A stretch of 64,000 nt of DNA from Bryobacteraceae bacterium (GCA_041394945.1 JAWKHH010000003.1:1426001-1490000), one strand, 5' to 3'. Positions 43,626 through 53,255 are shown, counted from the first letter of the stretch. Numbers and translations: made by a program. The notes: generated from the letters alone by a model not told the origin.

Positions 43626-46600
43626 CTACGGGATCGTCGCGGTCCCTACCGGCTGCCAGCTTGAGTTGTTGCCGTTGACGTCCCGCGCCGCCGCATACAC
43701 GATCTTGTCGCCGTGGAAGTTGGCGAATTGCAGGTTGAGCGTCAGCGTCAGGTTGGTTCCGGAAGCCGTCATCGACGTGCCCGAAGCCAGGATGGCGCAC
43801 TGGCTGTTCGAGATGCTGCCGGTGGCGCCGCCGTCAAGAAGCATGGATCCGGCGTAGGGCCCGCCCGCCACGCCGGCGTCGTTGACCAGCAGCAGCGCCC
43901 CGGTCGAACGAATCACGGCGACGAAGCACGCGTTCGTGGCGTCCAATCCGTTACTGATGAGCACGTTCAGGACGGAGATGTCGGCCGCGCCGGCCGAGTC
44001 CGCGAAGGTGGTCGTGAGTTGGAGAGATCCCGACGTGGCGCGCCCCGGGTTCGCCGCGCCTACCGCCGTACCGTTGCCGCCCGTGCCGCCGGGAACGGTC
44101 CAGACTCCCAGCGGACGCCAGCCGGAGTTGTTGTTGCCGGAGTCGCGAGCGCTCAAATAGATCGTCCGGCCGCCGGCGAACGACGGACTGAAGGCCATGT
44201 TCAACACGACAGTCAGCGTGTTGCCCGAAACCTGTGCGCCGGACTGCTCAGCCCGAATCGTGCACTGGCTGTTGGCGATGCTGCCCGTGCCGCCCGGAAT
44301 CTGCAAGGTTCCGGCATAGGGGCCGCCCGCCGTACCGGCGTCGTCGATCAGATACAGCGTGCCGGTTTCCCGCGCGTAGGCGAGGTAACACGCATTCCTG
44401 CCGTCGAGACCGTTGTTGATCAGAATGTTGACCACCGACAGGTCTGTCGCGCCATTGGTATCCGAGAATGTGAACGCCAGCACACCCGTGAGTCCCGAGC
44501 CTGACGCCGGGAACGGAGCGCCCGTATCGGGACGGCCCTGCTGCGTCGTCAACACCGCCTGTTGCGTCACGGTCACCACTCGGCCCGCGACGGTGATCGT
44601 GCCCGTGCGCGCCGCTCCGGGATTGGGCGCCACCACGTAGCTCACCGTTCCGTTGCCGCTGCCCGAACCCGCCGAACTCAGCGTGATCCACGCCGTGTTG
44701 CTCGCGGCCGTCCAGCCGCAGCCCGTGGCGGCGGTGACGGCGAGGCTGCTCGCGCCCCCGCCCGGCGTCGCAATCGCTGTCGGCGGATTGACCGTATAGG
44801 AACAGTTGGCAGCTTGCATCACCGTGAACGTCTGGCCGCCGATCGCAATCGTGCCCGCGCGCGCCTGCGGCCCCGTGTTCGGAGCCACGATGTAACCCAC
44901 CGCGCCGCTCCCGGCGCCAGAAGCGCCGGAGCTGATGGTGATCCATGGTGAGTCCGGCGCCGCCGTCCAGGGGCAGCCGTTCGTCGTCGTGACGCTCGTG
45001 CTGCCGCTGCCTCCCGCCGCCGCCGTGTTCACCGACGCCGGAGACACACTGTACGCGCAAGCCGATGCCTGCGTCACGGTGACCGTCTGGCCCGCGATGG
45101 TCATCGTTCCCATCCGCTCCGGACCCGTGTTGGCGGCCACCGTATAGCCAACCGTTCCATTGCCGTTGCCGGACGCGCCGGAGTTGATCGTGATCCAGGC
45201 ATCGTTGCTCGCGGCCGTCCACGGGCAGCCCGATAACGTCGTCACGCTGAAGCTCGATGTCGCCCCGGCCCCGGCCGCATCCGCCGAGGTCGCTCCCAGG
45301 ACGTAGGAGCACGTCCCCGCCAGGTCGAACACTTCCACCGCGCCCGACGCGGTCCGGAAGGAGCTGAATGTGCCGTTGATACCCGGTGCGTTGCTGTTGT
45401 TATCCGGGTCGCCCACGAATGCAAGCGTGCCGTTGATCGCCAGAACCCGGCCGTAGCCGCCGGTGATGGGATCGTTCAACGGCGTCAACGTCGTCATCGG
45501 AGACCACGACGTCCCGGACCGCTCGAACACATACACCACCTTCGAGTTGCCCGTGCCCACGGAAGCCACGTCTCCCGACAGGGCGACCGCCGAGCCGAAA
45601 AACAAGGAGGCCGTGGCCGCAGGCGCCTTCAGAAACGCCTGCTGCGACCACATTCCGGCGTTCCGCACGAAGACGAAGGCGGCGCCCGAACTGGACGTGC
45701 CATTGTTCGTTTCGTCGCCGTTCACCCCGGTGGCGCTGCTGTCCTCTCCGGTCGCCCCCGCGATGAGCGTGTCCCCCGAAAGAGCCATCGCCGCACCGAA
45801 CAGATCGCTGGCATCCGCGTGGGTTGGCACGATCGTCGCCTGCAGGTTCCACGAGCCGCCGGTCCCCGTATAGACGAAGACCTTGCCCGTCGTTCCCCCG
45901 GCGCCCCGCTCGCCCACGGCGAGAGTATCGCCCGACAGCGCGATCGAGATCCCGTAGTAGGCGTTGAGGCCCTCCGACGGAGACCGCATCATCGGCTGTT
46001 CGCTCCAGGTGCTTCCGCTGCGCGTGAACGTGTAGACGGCGCCGGCGTTCGGCGTCCCGTCGCACGTTCCATCCTCGTTCGTCGCGCTGACGACGATCGT
46101 GTCGCCCAGAATGGCCGTCCGCGCCCCGAAGCTGTCGCTATCTTGCGCATCCGACGTCTTCAGGATCGCCTGCTGCATCCACGTAACGCCGCTGCGGACG
46201 AATACATACGCGGCTCCGGAATCGGGGAAGGTGTTCGTCGCCGGGTTGGCCGGATCGCTGTCTTCCGCGATCGCGCCGACAACGATCGTGTCGCCGTCAA
46301 TCGCAACCGCCTCGCCGAACCGGTCTCCCGTCTCCCCGTTCGAAGGCGTCAGGACGCCCTGCAGCGACCACACCGAGCCGCTACGGATGAACACATGCGC
46401 CGACCCCGAGCCTTGGCTCGCATTGAAACTCCACGGCGCGCCGAAGACCGCCGTATTGCCGGACATCGCCACCGCCGCGCCGAATCGCTCATTCGCCGTC
46501 ACCGGATTGTTCTTGATCGACGCCTCGCGCAGCACCGGATCGATCGTCAACGGATAGCGCGCGCCGGCATCGTCGACTTCGATGCTCACCCGTCCGTCCC

Positions 46601-47228
46601 TTGCCGCCATTCGCGCCGGCAGAGGCCGGCCCTCGGCGTCCCACGCCTGCAAGCCGTCGTAGACCAGGGCGGCTCCGTCCCCACGGAACGTCGCGCCGCG
46701 CGAACCAGTCATGATCGACGCGCGCAGTCCGCCTCGGATCGCCAGCCTGAACGCCAGCGGGCCGTCGCCGGCCGGCCTCGCGTTCACCCGGAACCCGTGT
46801 TCCAGACCGCGCGAATCATTGAAGTACCATTCTTCGAGGCCCGCGCCCCAGCGATACGTAAGAGTCTGGCCGCTTCCCGCAACGGCCGCCGCCGGCCCAA
46901 GCGCCACGTTCCGTTTCGCCCGTCCGAAACTTTCGAGATCCAGGCCCCAACTCCACGAAGCCTCCCTCGGAGCCACACTCACGCCGCGGCCATCGAAACG
47001 CAACAGCCACCCCTGCGCCGGATTTGCCGCCCGGAACTCGCCGCTGTCGGCTTCGATCGAATACGAATGTCGCTCGTACTCGGCGCGGATCTGCCGCAGA
47101 TCGTCATTCGTCAGTGTCCCCGGCAACTCTCTCGGTTTCGTCGCTTCATGGCGTGCCAAAAGGGGCAAGGCCGTGCAGGCCAACATTACGACAACAAACG
47201 TCTTCTTCCAGGCTCTTTGATCGCGCAA
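43626..47228 (-). CDS. Giant secreted FG-GAP / BACON-like protein with duplicated C-terminal module
   Basis: TTG 47228 with GGAGAGG before it gives 1200 residues. A signal peptide (KKTFVVVMLACTALPLLA) is followed by an N-terminal module ending RYPLTIDPVL. About seven FG-GAP blades follow (GDRFGEAVAIDGDTIVVGAI). Three BACON-like repeats span about 640-890 (CPWTAASNDAWITINSGASG ... VTVTQAS). Two copies of a 120-residue module come last (VNILINNGLDGRNACYLAY ... IANSQC ... GNTLTVVLNMAF; and VLNVLISNGLDATNACFVAV ... ISNSQC). The same module occurs twice in the protein at 56243. Functions of the module are unknown; adhesion or polysaccharide binding is a guess. Confidence 0.8.
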   Translation of the reverse strand: MRDQRAWKKTFVVVMLACTALPLLARHEATKPRELPGTLTNDDLRQIRAEYERHSYSIEADSGEFRAANPAQGWLLRFDGRGVSVAPREASWSWGLDLESFGRAKRNVALGPAAAVAGSGQTLTYRWGAGLEEWYFNDSRGLEHGFRVNARPAGDGPLAFRLAIRGGLRASIMTGSRGATFRGDGAALVYDGLQAWDAEGRPLPARMAARDGRVSIEVDDAGARYPLTIDPVLREASIKNNPVTANERFGAAVAMSGNTAVFGAPWSFNASQGSGSAHVFIRSGSVWSLQGVLTPSNGETGDRFGEAVAIDGDTIVVGAIAEDSDPANPATNTFPDSGAAYVFVRSGVTWMQQAILKTSDAQDSDSFGARTAILGDTIVVSATNEDGTCDGTPNAGAVYTFTRSGSTWSEQPMMRSPSEGLNAYYGISIALSGDTLAVGERGAGGTTGKVFVYTGTGGSWNLQATIVPTHADASDLFGAAMALSGDTLIAGATGEDSSATGVNGDETNNGTSSSGAAFVFVRNAGMWSQQAFLKAPAATASLFFGSAVALSGDVASVGTGNSKVVYVFERSGTSWSPMTTLTPLNDPITGGYGRVLAINGTLAFVGDPDNNSNAPGINGTFSSFRTASGAVEVFDLAGTCSYVLGATSADAAGAGATSSFSVTTLSGCPWTAASNDAWITINSGASGNGNGTVGYTVAANTGPERMGTMTIAGQTVTVTQASACAYSVSPASVNTAAAGGSGSTSVTTTNGCPWTAAPDSPWITISSGASGAGSGAVGYIVAPNTGPQARAGTIAIGGQTFTVMQAANCSYTVNPPTAIATPGGGASSLAVTAATGCGWTAASNTAWITLSSAGSGSGNGTVSYVVAPNPGAARTGTITVAGRVVTVTQQAVLTTQQGRPDTGAPFPASGSGLTGVLAFTFSDTNGATDLSVVNILINNGLDGRNACYLAYARETGTLYLIDDAGTAGGPYAGTLQIPGGTGSIANSQCTIRAEQSGAQVSGNTLTVVLNMAFSPSFAGGRTIYLSARDSGNNNSGWRPLGVWTVPGGTGGNGTAVGAANPGRATSGSLQLTTTFADSAGAADISVLNVLISNGLDATNACFVAVIRSTGALLLVNDAGVAGGPYAGSMLLDGGATGSISNSQCAILASGTSMTASGTNLTLTLNLQFANFHGDKIVYAAARDVNGNNSSWQPVGTATIP

Positions 47229-47296
47229 GGATCCTCTCCGTGTTGAGATTTTTTGGAACCCCCGACGCGAGACGAGCGGCGCGGGTACTGTGCGGA

Positions 47297-47320
47297 CGGC
47301 GTGAGCGGACGCTCACACCG
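47297..47320. promoter_or_regulatory. Palindrome upstream of the FG-GAP gene
   Basis: GTGAGCG-ga-CGCTCAC is a perfect 7-base inverted repeat, extended outward by CGG/CCG after one unpaired base on each side. It lies 70-92 bases upstream of TTG 47228, in the 178-base gap after the URO-D-like gene. It may be an operator. Confidence 0.35.
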
Positions 47321-47406
47321 TCGAGCTTGCCACTAATCGACCCGCGCGATCAATTCCCCGAGTGCTTTTTACGGTGTTAGGTAGTTCGCCGGATAACCGG
47401 CCTTGC

Positions 47407-48426
47407 TTACGCGCCCCGGCCCACCCGATGCGCCACGTCGATCGCGCCCCGCAGCCGCGCCCAATCGGTCTCACTCGCCACCGTGCAGTCCGCCCCCAGG
47501 ATAAACTGCCGCGGCGCACCCGCCACCACCCGCCGGATGCCGGCCTCCACCTCCGCCGCCGAGCCATGCGCGAGCACGCCATGCCGGTCCAGTCCGCCCA
47601 TATACGGCCGTCCAAAGAATCCGGAAATCTCCCGCGGGCTCATCGCCACGCCGCCCGCCATCGCCGTATTCGTATTCACCACCTGGCCCGGATAGTCCTG
47701 AACGGCGTCAAAGCCTGCGTACGGCGCATGATAATCGCACACGTGCAGGATATTGAATGGGAGCTTGGCCGCCGCCTCCTTCATTGCCACCAGGTCCCAG
47801 GGCCTCACCTGCTTGGCGAACACGCCCGGATCGGCGAACTGCCCCGTCTCCGATCCCTGCGTCGACATATAGAACCCGTCCACGCCCGCCTCGATGCAGC
47901 CGCGCACGAAGATCATCTGGCTCTCAGTGAGTATCTCCATCCCGCGCCGCACCGCTTCCGGCTTTTCAGCCATATGCGCGCGCAACAGCGGCGTGGTGGC
48001 GCAATGCCCCGCGCACATGTACGGCGAGTAGAGCGTCATCACCACCATGGCGTCCTTCTTCGCCGACTTCACCAACTCGCGCGCCGTCACCAGCAGCGGT
48101 TCGTAGAAATCGACCTTCCGGAGCGCGAGCTTGGCCCAATCGTCCGGCTTCCGCAGAAACGCCTGCCGCTCATAGGTCTGCTCGAACTGGATCTTCACGA
48201 AATCCATGTCCGTGGCGCGGAAAAACTCCAAGTGCCGCCGCGCGGCGGCTAGGCCGTTCTTGTACTCTTTGTCGAAATGCAGGAAGAACGCCGCCGGCGT
48301 GTACGCCGGGTCCGGCTTGCCCTCGAGCCAACGCTCCATCCGCTGCCGCTTGGTGATCCCGGTCTCCGCCGCGCCCGCCGCCGCCGGCAGCATCGATACG
48401 AACGCCCGTCGGTTCATGGTCGCCAT
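47407..48426 (-). CDS. Uroporphyrinogen-decarboxylase-fold protein, probably exported
   Basis: This 339-residue protein starts with a Tat-like leader (MNRRAFVSMLPAAAGA). The rest fits the URO-D/methyltransferase barrel (FVKIQFEQTYERQ; CIEAGVDGFYMSTQG; FNILHVCDYHAPYAG; FILGADCTVAS). The catalytic Asp and Arg cluster of true HemE is not evident, so porphyrin decarboxylation is unlikely. URO-D-like barrels often act as corrinoid methyltransferases. It is the last gene of the DUF1549/DUF1501 operon (26-base gap). Its extracytoplasmic location is unusual for the fold. Confidence 0.75.
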   Translation of the reverse strand: MATMNRRAFVSMLPAAAGAAETGITKRQRMERWLEGKPDPAYTPAAFFLHFDKEYKNGLAAARRHLEFFRATDMDFVKIQFEQTYERQAFLRKPDDWAKLALRKVDFYEPLLVTARELVKSAKKDAMVVMTLYSPYMCAGHCATTPLLRAHMAEKPEAVRRGMEILTESQMIFVRGCIEAGVDGFYMSTQGSETGQFADPGVFAKQVRPWDLVAMKEAAAKLPFNILHVCDYHAPYAGFDAVQDYPGQVVNTNTAMAGGVAMSPREISGFFGRPYMGGLDRHGVLAHGSAAEVEAGIRRVVAGAPRQFILGADCTVASETDWARLRGAIDVAHRVGRGA

Positions 48427-48451
48427 GCCCTGATTATCGCGCCGGCTGCGA

Positions 48452-49870
48452 TCAAACCACCTGTTTGATCACCTGCCCCTGAACTTCCGTCAGCCGTTCC
48501 TTCCGTCCCAGGTGCATGAAGCTCAGCGCGTCCTGGTTCAGCCCAAGCTGATGCAGGATCGTCGTGTGCACATCCCGGAAATGCACCGGATTCTCCACCG
48601 CCTTCAACCCGATCGCGTCCGTCGCCCCCACCACCTGCCCGCCCTTGATTCCGCCGCCGGCCATCCACATCGTGAACCCCGTATTGTGATGATCGCGGCC
48701 CTCGCCCCCCTGCGCCTCCGGCGACCGCCCGAACTCGCCGCCCCACACGAGCAGCGTCTCCTCCAACATCCCGCGCCGCTTCAGGTCCTTCACCAGCGCC
48801 GCCACCGGCTGGTCGGATTGCGCCGCCATCCGCAGGTGATTCTCCTCAATGTTGTCGTGCGCGTCCCACTGCAGATTCCCCGGCCCCCCGCCCGACACCA
48901 CCACCACGAAACGCACGCCCTTCTCCACCATCCGCCGCGCCATCAGGCACCGCCGCGCGTAGTCGTCGGTAGGTTCCTTGCCCACGCCGTAGAGCTCCAG
49001 CGTTTCCTTGGACTCCGTTGTGAGATCGAACAACTCCGGAGCCTCCGTCTGCATCTTGAACGCCAGGTCGTAGGCATTGATCCGCGCCGCAAACTCGTCG
49101 TCGCCGTCGCGCATGTAGGCCGCGTTCAGGTCCTTGATCAGGTTCACCGTTTCGCGCCGCCCGCCGTACTCCACGCCGTCCGGCAAATCGAGGTTCAGAA
49201 TCGGCTTCTTCCCCGGACGCAGCATCGTCGGCTGGTACACCGCCGGCAGGAACCCCTGCGCGTACATCGGCTGGCCCGCTTCGAGCGCTCCATCCGGATC
49301 CGGCGACACCACGTAGCTCGGCAGCGAATTCGTCTCCGCGCCCAACCCGTACAGCACCCACGATCCCATCGAAGGAAACCCCGGGATAATCCGCCCCGTG
49401 AACAACTGATACTGCGCCGCCGAATGCACCACCATATCCGCATGGCAGGACCGGATGATCGCCAGATCGTCCACCACCGTCGCCTGATGCGGGAACAGGT
49501 CCGAAACATCAATCCCGGACTTCCCGTACTTCCGGAACGTCCGTTTCGTACCGAGTATCTTCGCGTCCGGCTTCACGAACTGATACTCCACTTTCCCGAA
49601 CTCATCCGGACGCCGTTGCCCGTGCAGTTCGTTCAGCAGCGGCTTCGGGTCGAACGTCTCCAGGTGTGACGGCCCGCCCGCCATGAACAGAAAGATCACC
49701 GACCTCGCCTTCGGTGCGAAATGCGACGGCTTCGCCGCCAGCGGATTCCCGGAGGCCGCGCGCAGCTTTTCTTCGAACATCATTTGCGTCAGCGCGATCG
49801 TGCCGAAGCCGCAGAATGCGTCGGTGAGGAATTCGCGGCGGTTGCGGGTGGGGCGGGAGTGTTCTCTCAT
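48452..49870 (-). CDS. DUF1501 protein, Tat-exported
   Basis: This 472-residue protein has a Tat leader (NRREFLTDAFCGFGTIALTQ). DUF1501 hallmarks are present: FLFMAGGPSHLETFDPKP, FRKYGKSGIDVSDLFPH, IRSCHADMVVHSAAQ, LLVWGGEFGRSPEAQGG and GRDHHNTGFTMWMAGGG. The fold is sulfatase/phosphatase-like with metal ligands likely in DHH and GEFGR. In planctomycetes and acidobacteria it pairs with a DUF1549/1553 cytochrome-type protein, as here (9-base gap). The substrate is unknown; metal-dependent hydrolysis of a large polymer has been suggested for the family. Confidence 0.9.
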   Translation of the reverse strand: MREHSRPTRNRREFLTDAFCGFGTIALTQMMFEEKLRAASGNPLAAKPSHFAPKARSVIFLFMAGGPSHLETFDPKPLLNELHGQRRPDEFGKVEYQFVKPDAKILGTKRTFRKYGKSGIDVSDLFPHQATVVDDLAIIRSCHADMVVHSAAQYQLFTGRIIPGFPSMGSWVLYGLGAETNSLPSYVVSPDPDGALEAGQPMYAQGFLPAVYQPTMLRPGKKPILNLDLPDGVEYGGRRETVNLIKDLNAAYMRDGDDEFAARINAYDLAFKMQTEAPELFDLTTESKETLELYGVGKEPTDDYARRCLMARRMVEKGVRFVVVVSGGGPGNLQWDAHDNIEENHLRMAAQSDQPVAALVKDLKRRGMLEETLLVWGGEFGRSPEAQGGEGRDHHNTGFTMWMAGGGIKGGQVVGATDAIGLKAVENPVHFRDVHTTILHQLGLNQDALSFMHLGRKERLTEVQGQVIKQVV

Positions 49871-49879
49871 GGCATTGCC

Positions 49880-51844
49880 TCAGTTCACATACAGAAACGC
49901 GTTGATGTTGAGCACGGCGAGGGCGAACTCTTTCAAAGGTTGCCTCTCGAGGAACCGTAGCGCCAGTTGCTTCTCCTTGGCCGTCGGCGAGCGCCCGGCC
50001 GCCAGCCGGTACGCAAGCTCCACCTGCTCCGGCGGCGTCCGCGCCTCGCGGTCCAGCCGCGTCGCCAGGGACTTCGCCAGGCTGTTGGCGAACTCACCGT
50101 TCAGCAGCTCGAGCGCCTGCGGCGCGTGCGTCGATGACTCCCGCTTCGGGCACGAAATCTGATAATCCGGCGCGTCGAACACCTCCATCATCGGAAGCCG
50201 CAGGTTGCGCTTGTGCATCAGGTAAATGCTCCGCCGGTCGTGCTCGGAGGCGTCTTCGGTCACCGCCCACTGCGACGGTTTGTACAGCAGGTCCACCAGC
50301 GCCTGGTCCACCGGGGTGATCACGCTCGGCCCGCCGGCCTTTGTGTTCAACCGCCCGGAAACCGCCAGCATCCCGTCGCGGATCTCCTCCGCCGTCAAGC
50401 GCCGCCGCGAATGCTTCCACAATAGAGCGTTCTCCGGATCCTTCTCGGAAGCCTGCTTCTCAATCGGAGAAACAGAAGCCTGCCGGTACGTCTCGCTCGT
50501 GACGATCAGCTTGTGCAGCGGCTTCATGCGCCACCCGCCGGCCACGAACTCGTTCGCCAGCCAGTCGAGCAGTTCTGGGTGCGACGGGCGTCCGCCCATG
50601 CGTCCGAAATCGTTCGGCGTCGAAACGATCCCGCGCCCGAAATGATAGTGCCACATGCGATTCACCATCACGCGCGCCGTCAGCGGATTGTCGGGCGCGG
50701 TCACCCAGTTGGCCAGTTCGGTGCGCGGAGTCTTCGTATCCGGCGCAAGCTCAGGAGCGCCGTCGGGAAGCAGCACACCGAGCGTCCGCATGCCCACCCG
50801 ATCGCCCTTATTGCGATAGTCGCCGCGGGCTAGCACGTGGATCTCCGCCGGTTTCTCGAAGTCGTTCGAAACGGAGTAGAGCGCCGGTAGCGGCTCCGGC
50901 GACTGTTCCTCGAGCGCGCGGATCTGCCCCAGCATCTTGCCCTTCTCTTCGCCGGAGAGGTCTTTCATCTTCGACCGCAGATCTTTGATCTTCCCGTCGT
51001 GCTCCTTCTTTCGCGCATCCCACGCCTGCTTTTCATCGGCCGTATAGAGCGGGACATCGGCGTCGCGCGTCGGCGCGAAGAACGCCTGAATCCGGTAGTA
51101 GTCTTTTTGGCGGATCGGGTCGAACTTGTGGTCGTGGCAGCGCGCGCAGCCGATCGTCATCCCGAGGTACGCCGCGCCGACGATGTTGGTCATCTCGGTG
51201 AGCACTTCGTTCCGGCTCGACGCCACTTCCTGGTTGCCCGCGTTCTTCCGCAGCGCCCCCAGCCGCTGGAAGCCGGACGCCACGCGCAGCTCTTCGTTCC
51301 CCGCGCCCATCTCATCGCCGGCGAGTTGTTCGCGCACGAACTGGTCGTACGGCTTGTCGGCGTGGAACGATGCGACCACGTAATCGCGATAACGCCAGGC
51401 ATCCGTCCGATGCGTGTCGTACTCGAAACCGTCGGTCTCGGCGAAGCGCACCACGTCGAGCCAGTGCTTGGCCCACTTCTCGGCATAGGCGTGCGAGGCG
51501 AGCAGACGGTCGACGAGCTTCTCATAGGCCTCGGGCGATGGTTCCTTCACGAACGCATCCACGTCCGCCGGCGACGGCGGCAGCCCTGTCAGATCGAACG
51601 TCACCCGGCGGATCAGCGTGGCCGGGTCGGCGAGCGGCGCCGGGCGCATCCCCGCTGCGGCAAGCTTCGCCCGCACAAACGCGTCGATCGGATGCGCCGC
51701 GCCCTCCGGTGGAGTCACCGCCTCGCGCGCGCGAAGCGACCAGTGCTTTCGCTCCCGCTCCGAATATTTCTCGGTGGGAGCCACCTCGGCGGCCGCGAGG
51801 ACACAGACGGCGGCCGCAATCGCGGACAGACTTCGACCATTCAT
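49880..51844 (-). CDS. DUF1549/DUF1553 protein without the usual heme domain
   Basis: This 654-residue protein has a signal peptide (SLSAIAAAVCVLAAAEVA). DUF1549 occupies about 40-245 (IDAFVRAKLAAAGMRPAP; RRVTFDLTGLPPSPADVD; TIGCARCHDHKFDPI). DUF1553 occupies about 385-640 (RTELANWVTAPDNPLTARVM; SCPKRESSTHAPQALELLN). The N-terminal PSCyt1 heme domain that usually starts this family is absent, though one CARCH heme-type motif sits at the end of DUF1549. It is the first gene of the three-gene operon with DUF1501 and the URO-D-like gene. Confidence 0.88.
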   Translation of the reverse strand: MNGRSLSAIAAAVCVLAAAEVAPTEKYSERERKHWSLRAREAVTPPEGAAHPIDAFVRAKLAAAGMRPAPLADPATLIRRVTFDLTGLPPSPADVDAFVKEPSPEAYEKLVDRLLASHAYAEKWAKHWLDVVRFAETDGFEYDTHRTDAWRYRDYVVASFHADKPYDQFVREQLAGDEMGAGNEELRVASGFQRLGALRKNAGNQEVASSRNEVLTEMTNIVGAAYLGMTIGCARCHDHKFDPIRQKDYYRIQAFFAPTRDADVPLYTADEKQAWDARKKEHDGKIKDLRSKMKDLSGEEKGKMLGQIRALEEQSPEPLPALYSVSNDFEKPAEIHVLARGDYRNKGDRVGMRTLGVLLPDGAPELAPDTKTPRTELANWVTAPDNPLTARVMVNRMWHYHFGRGIVSTPNDFGRMGGRPSHPELLDWLANEFVAGGWRMKPLHKLIVTSETYRQASVSPIEKQASEKDPENALLWKHSRRRLTAEEIRDGMLAVSGRLNTKAGGPSVITPVDQALVDLLYKPSQWAVTEDASEHDRRSIYLMHKRNLRLPMMEVFDAPDYQISCPKRESSTHAPQALELLNGEFANSLAKSLATRLDREARTPPEQVELAYRLAAGRSPTAKEKQLALRFLERQPLKEFALAVLNINAFLYVN

Positions 51845-51931
51845 GATGTGTGCCTATATCGTATCCGATCACGGCTCCGGCTTGGCTGCCGCGCGGCCAA
51901 GGCATCCCGATCCACGCACCCCGCCCGATCA

Positions 51932-51950
51932 ACGCAACCGCCCGTTGCGT
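51932..51950. promoter_or_regulatory. Palindrome and -10 upstream of the isocitrate dehydrogenase gene
   Basis: ACGCAAC-cgccc-GTTGCGT is a perfect 7-base inverted repeat with a 5-base centre, directly followed by CATAAT (51951-51956). This suggests an operator overlapping the icd promoter. The gap to ATG 51994 is 43 bases, with AGGAG in it. Confidence 0.45.
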
Positions 51951-51993
51951 CATAATGACTCTTTATCTTTCCCTCAGGAGCGCACTCACACAA

Positions 51994-53208
51994 ATGGCCA
52001 AAATCAAGGTGAAGAACCCCGTCGTCGAGATGGACGGGGATGAGATGACACGAATCATCTGGCAGCGGATTCGTGAACGCCTGATTCTTCCCTACCTCGA
52101 TATCGACCTCAAATACTACGATCTCTCCATCCAGAAGCGCGACGAGACCAATGACCAGATCACGGTCGACTCCGCCAACGCCACCAGGCAGTACGGCGTC
52201 GCCGTCAAGTGCGCCACCATCACCCCCGACGAGGCCCGCGTGAAGGAATTCGGACTCAAGCAGATGTGGCGCAGCCCCAACGGCACCATCCGCAACATCC
52301 TCGACGGCGCCATCTTCCGCGAACCCATCGTCTGCAAGAACGTCCCCCGTCTCGTCCCCCACTGGAACACTCCCGTCGTCGTCGCCCGCCACGGCTTCGG
52401 CGACCAGTACCGCGCGCAGGATTTCGCCTTCCCCGGCGCCGGCGCCCTCAAGATCAGCTTCACCCCCGCCGACGGCGGCGAAACCATCGAGCGCGAAATC
52501 ATCCAGACCAAAGGCCCCGGCGTCACCATGGGCATGTTCAACCTCGACAGCTCCATCTCCGGCTTCGCCCGCGCCTGCTTCAACTACGCCCTCAACCGCA
52601 ACTATCCCGTCTACCTCTCGACCAAGAACACCATCCTCAAGGTCTACGACGGCCGCTTCAAGAACCTCTTCCAGGAAATCTTCGACGCCGAGTTCAAAAC
52701 CGCCTTCAACGCCAAGGGACTCACTTACGAACACCGCCTGATCGACGACATGGTCGCCGCCAACATGAAGTGGAACGGCGGCTATCTCTGGGCGTGCAAG
52801 AACTACGACGGCGACGTCCAGTCCGACACCGTCGCCCAGGGCTACGGCTCACTCGGACTCATGACAAGCGTGCTCATGTCTCCCGACGGCAAAACCATCG
52901 AAGCCGAAGCCGCCCACGGCACCGTCACCCGACACTACCGCCTTCACCAACAGGGCAAGGAAACTTCCACCAACCCCATCGCCTCCATCTTCGCCTGGAC
53001 CCGCGGCCTCCAAGCCCGCGGACGCATGGACGAAACTCCCGAGGTGGTCCGCTTCGCCGAAACCCTCGAAGAAGTCTGCGTCGGCGTCGTCGAATCCGGC
53101 CGCATGACCAAGGACCTCGCTATTCTCATTCGGCCCGACCATCCCTACCTGTCCACCGAGGCCTTCATGGACGCCATCGACAACGATCTCAAGTCGCGCC
53201 TCGCGTAG
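51994..53208 (+). CDS. icd: NADP-dependent isocitrate dehydrogenase
   Basis: This 404-residue enzyme of the eukaryote-like homodimeric class converts isocitrate to 2-oxoglutarate in the citric acid cycle. Signature segments are VEMDGDEMTRIIWQRI at the start, KQMWRSPNGTIRNILDG (substrate Ser and Arg), SLGLMTSVLMSPDGKTIEAE and EAAHGTVTRHYRLHQQGK. The start is ATG 51994 (MAKIKVKNP), because upstream open codons lack family sequence. The gene strongly prefers C-ending codons, as expected of highly expressed genes. Confidence 0.95.
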   Translation: MAKIKVKNPVVEMDGDEMTRIIWQRIRERLILPYLDIDLKYYDLSIQKRDETNDQITVDSANATRQYGVAVKCATITPDEARVKEFGLKQMWRSPNGTIRNILDGAIFREPIVCKNVPRLVPHWNTPVVVARHGFGDQYRAQDFAFPGAGALKISFTPADGGETIEREIIQTKGPGVTMGMFNLDSSISGFARACFNYALNRNYPVYLSTKNTILKVYDGRFKNLFQEIFDAEFKTAFNAKGLTYEHRLIDDMVAANMKWNGGYLWACKNYDGDVQSDTVAQGYGSLGLMTSVLMSPDGKTIEAEAAHGTVTRHYRLHQQGKETSTNPIASIFAWTRGLQARGRMDETPEVVRFAETLEEVCVGVVESGRMTKDLAILIRPDHPYLSTEAFMDAIDNDLKSRLA

Positions 53209-53234
53209 CCTCCTCTTGCGTACGGCCGGGAAGA

Positions 53235-53255
53235 TCCGTCGCCGCCCGCGACGGA
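53235..53255. terminator. Bidirectional hairpin between icd and the CAP-lectin gene
   Basis: TCCGTCGC (53235-53242) pairs with GCGACGGA (53248-53255) around a 5-base loop, in the 69-base gap between these convergent genes. No U-run is seen. Confidence 0.5.
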
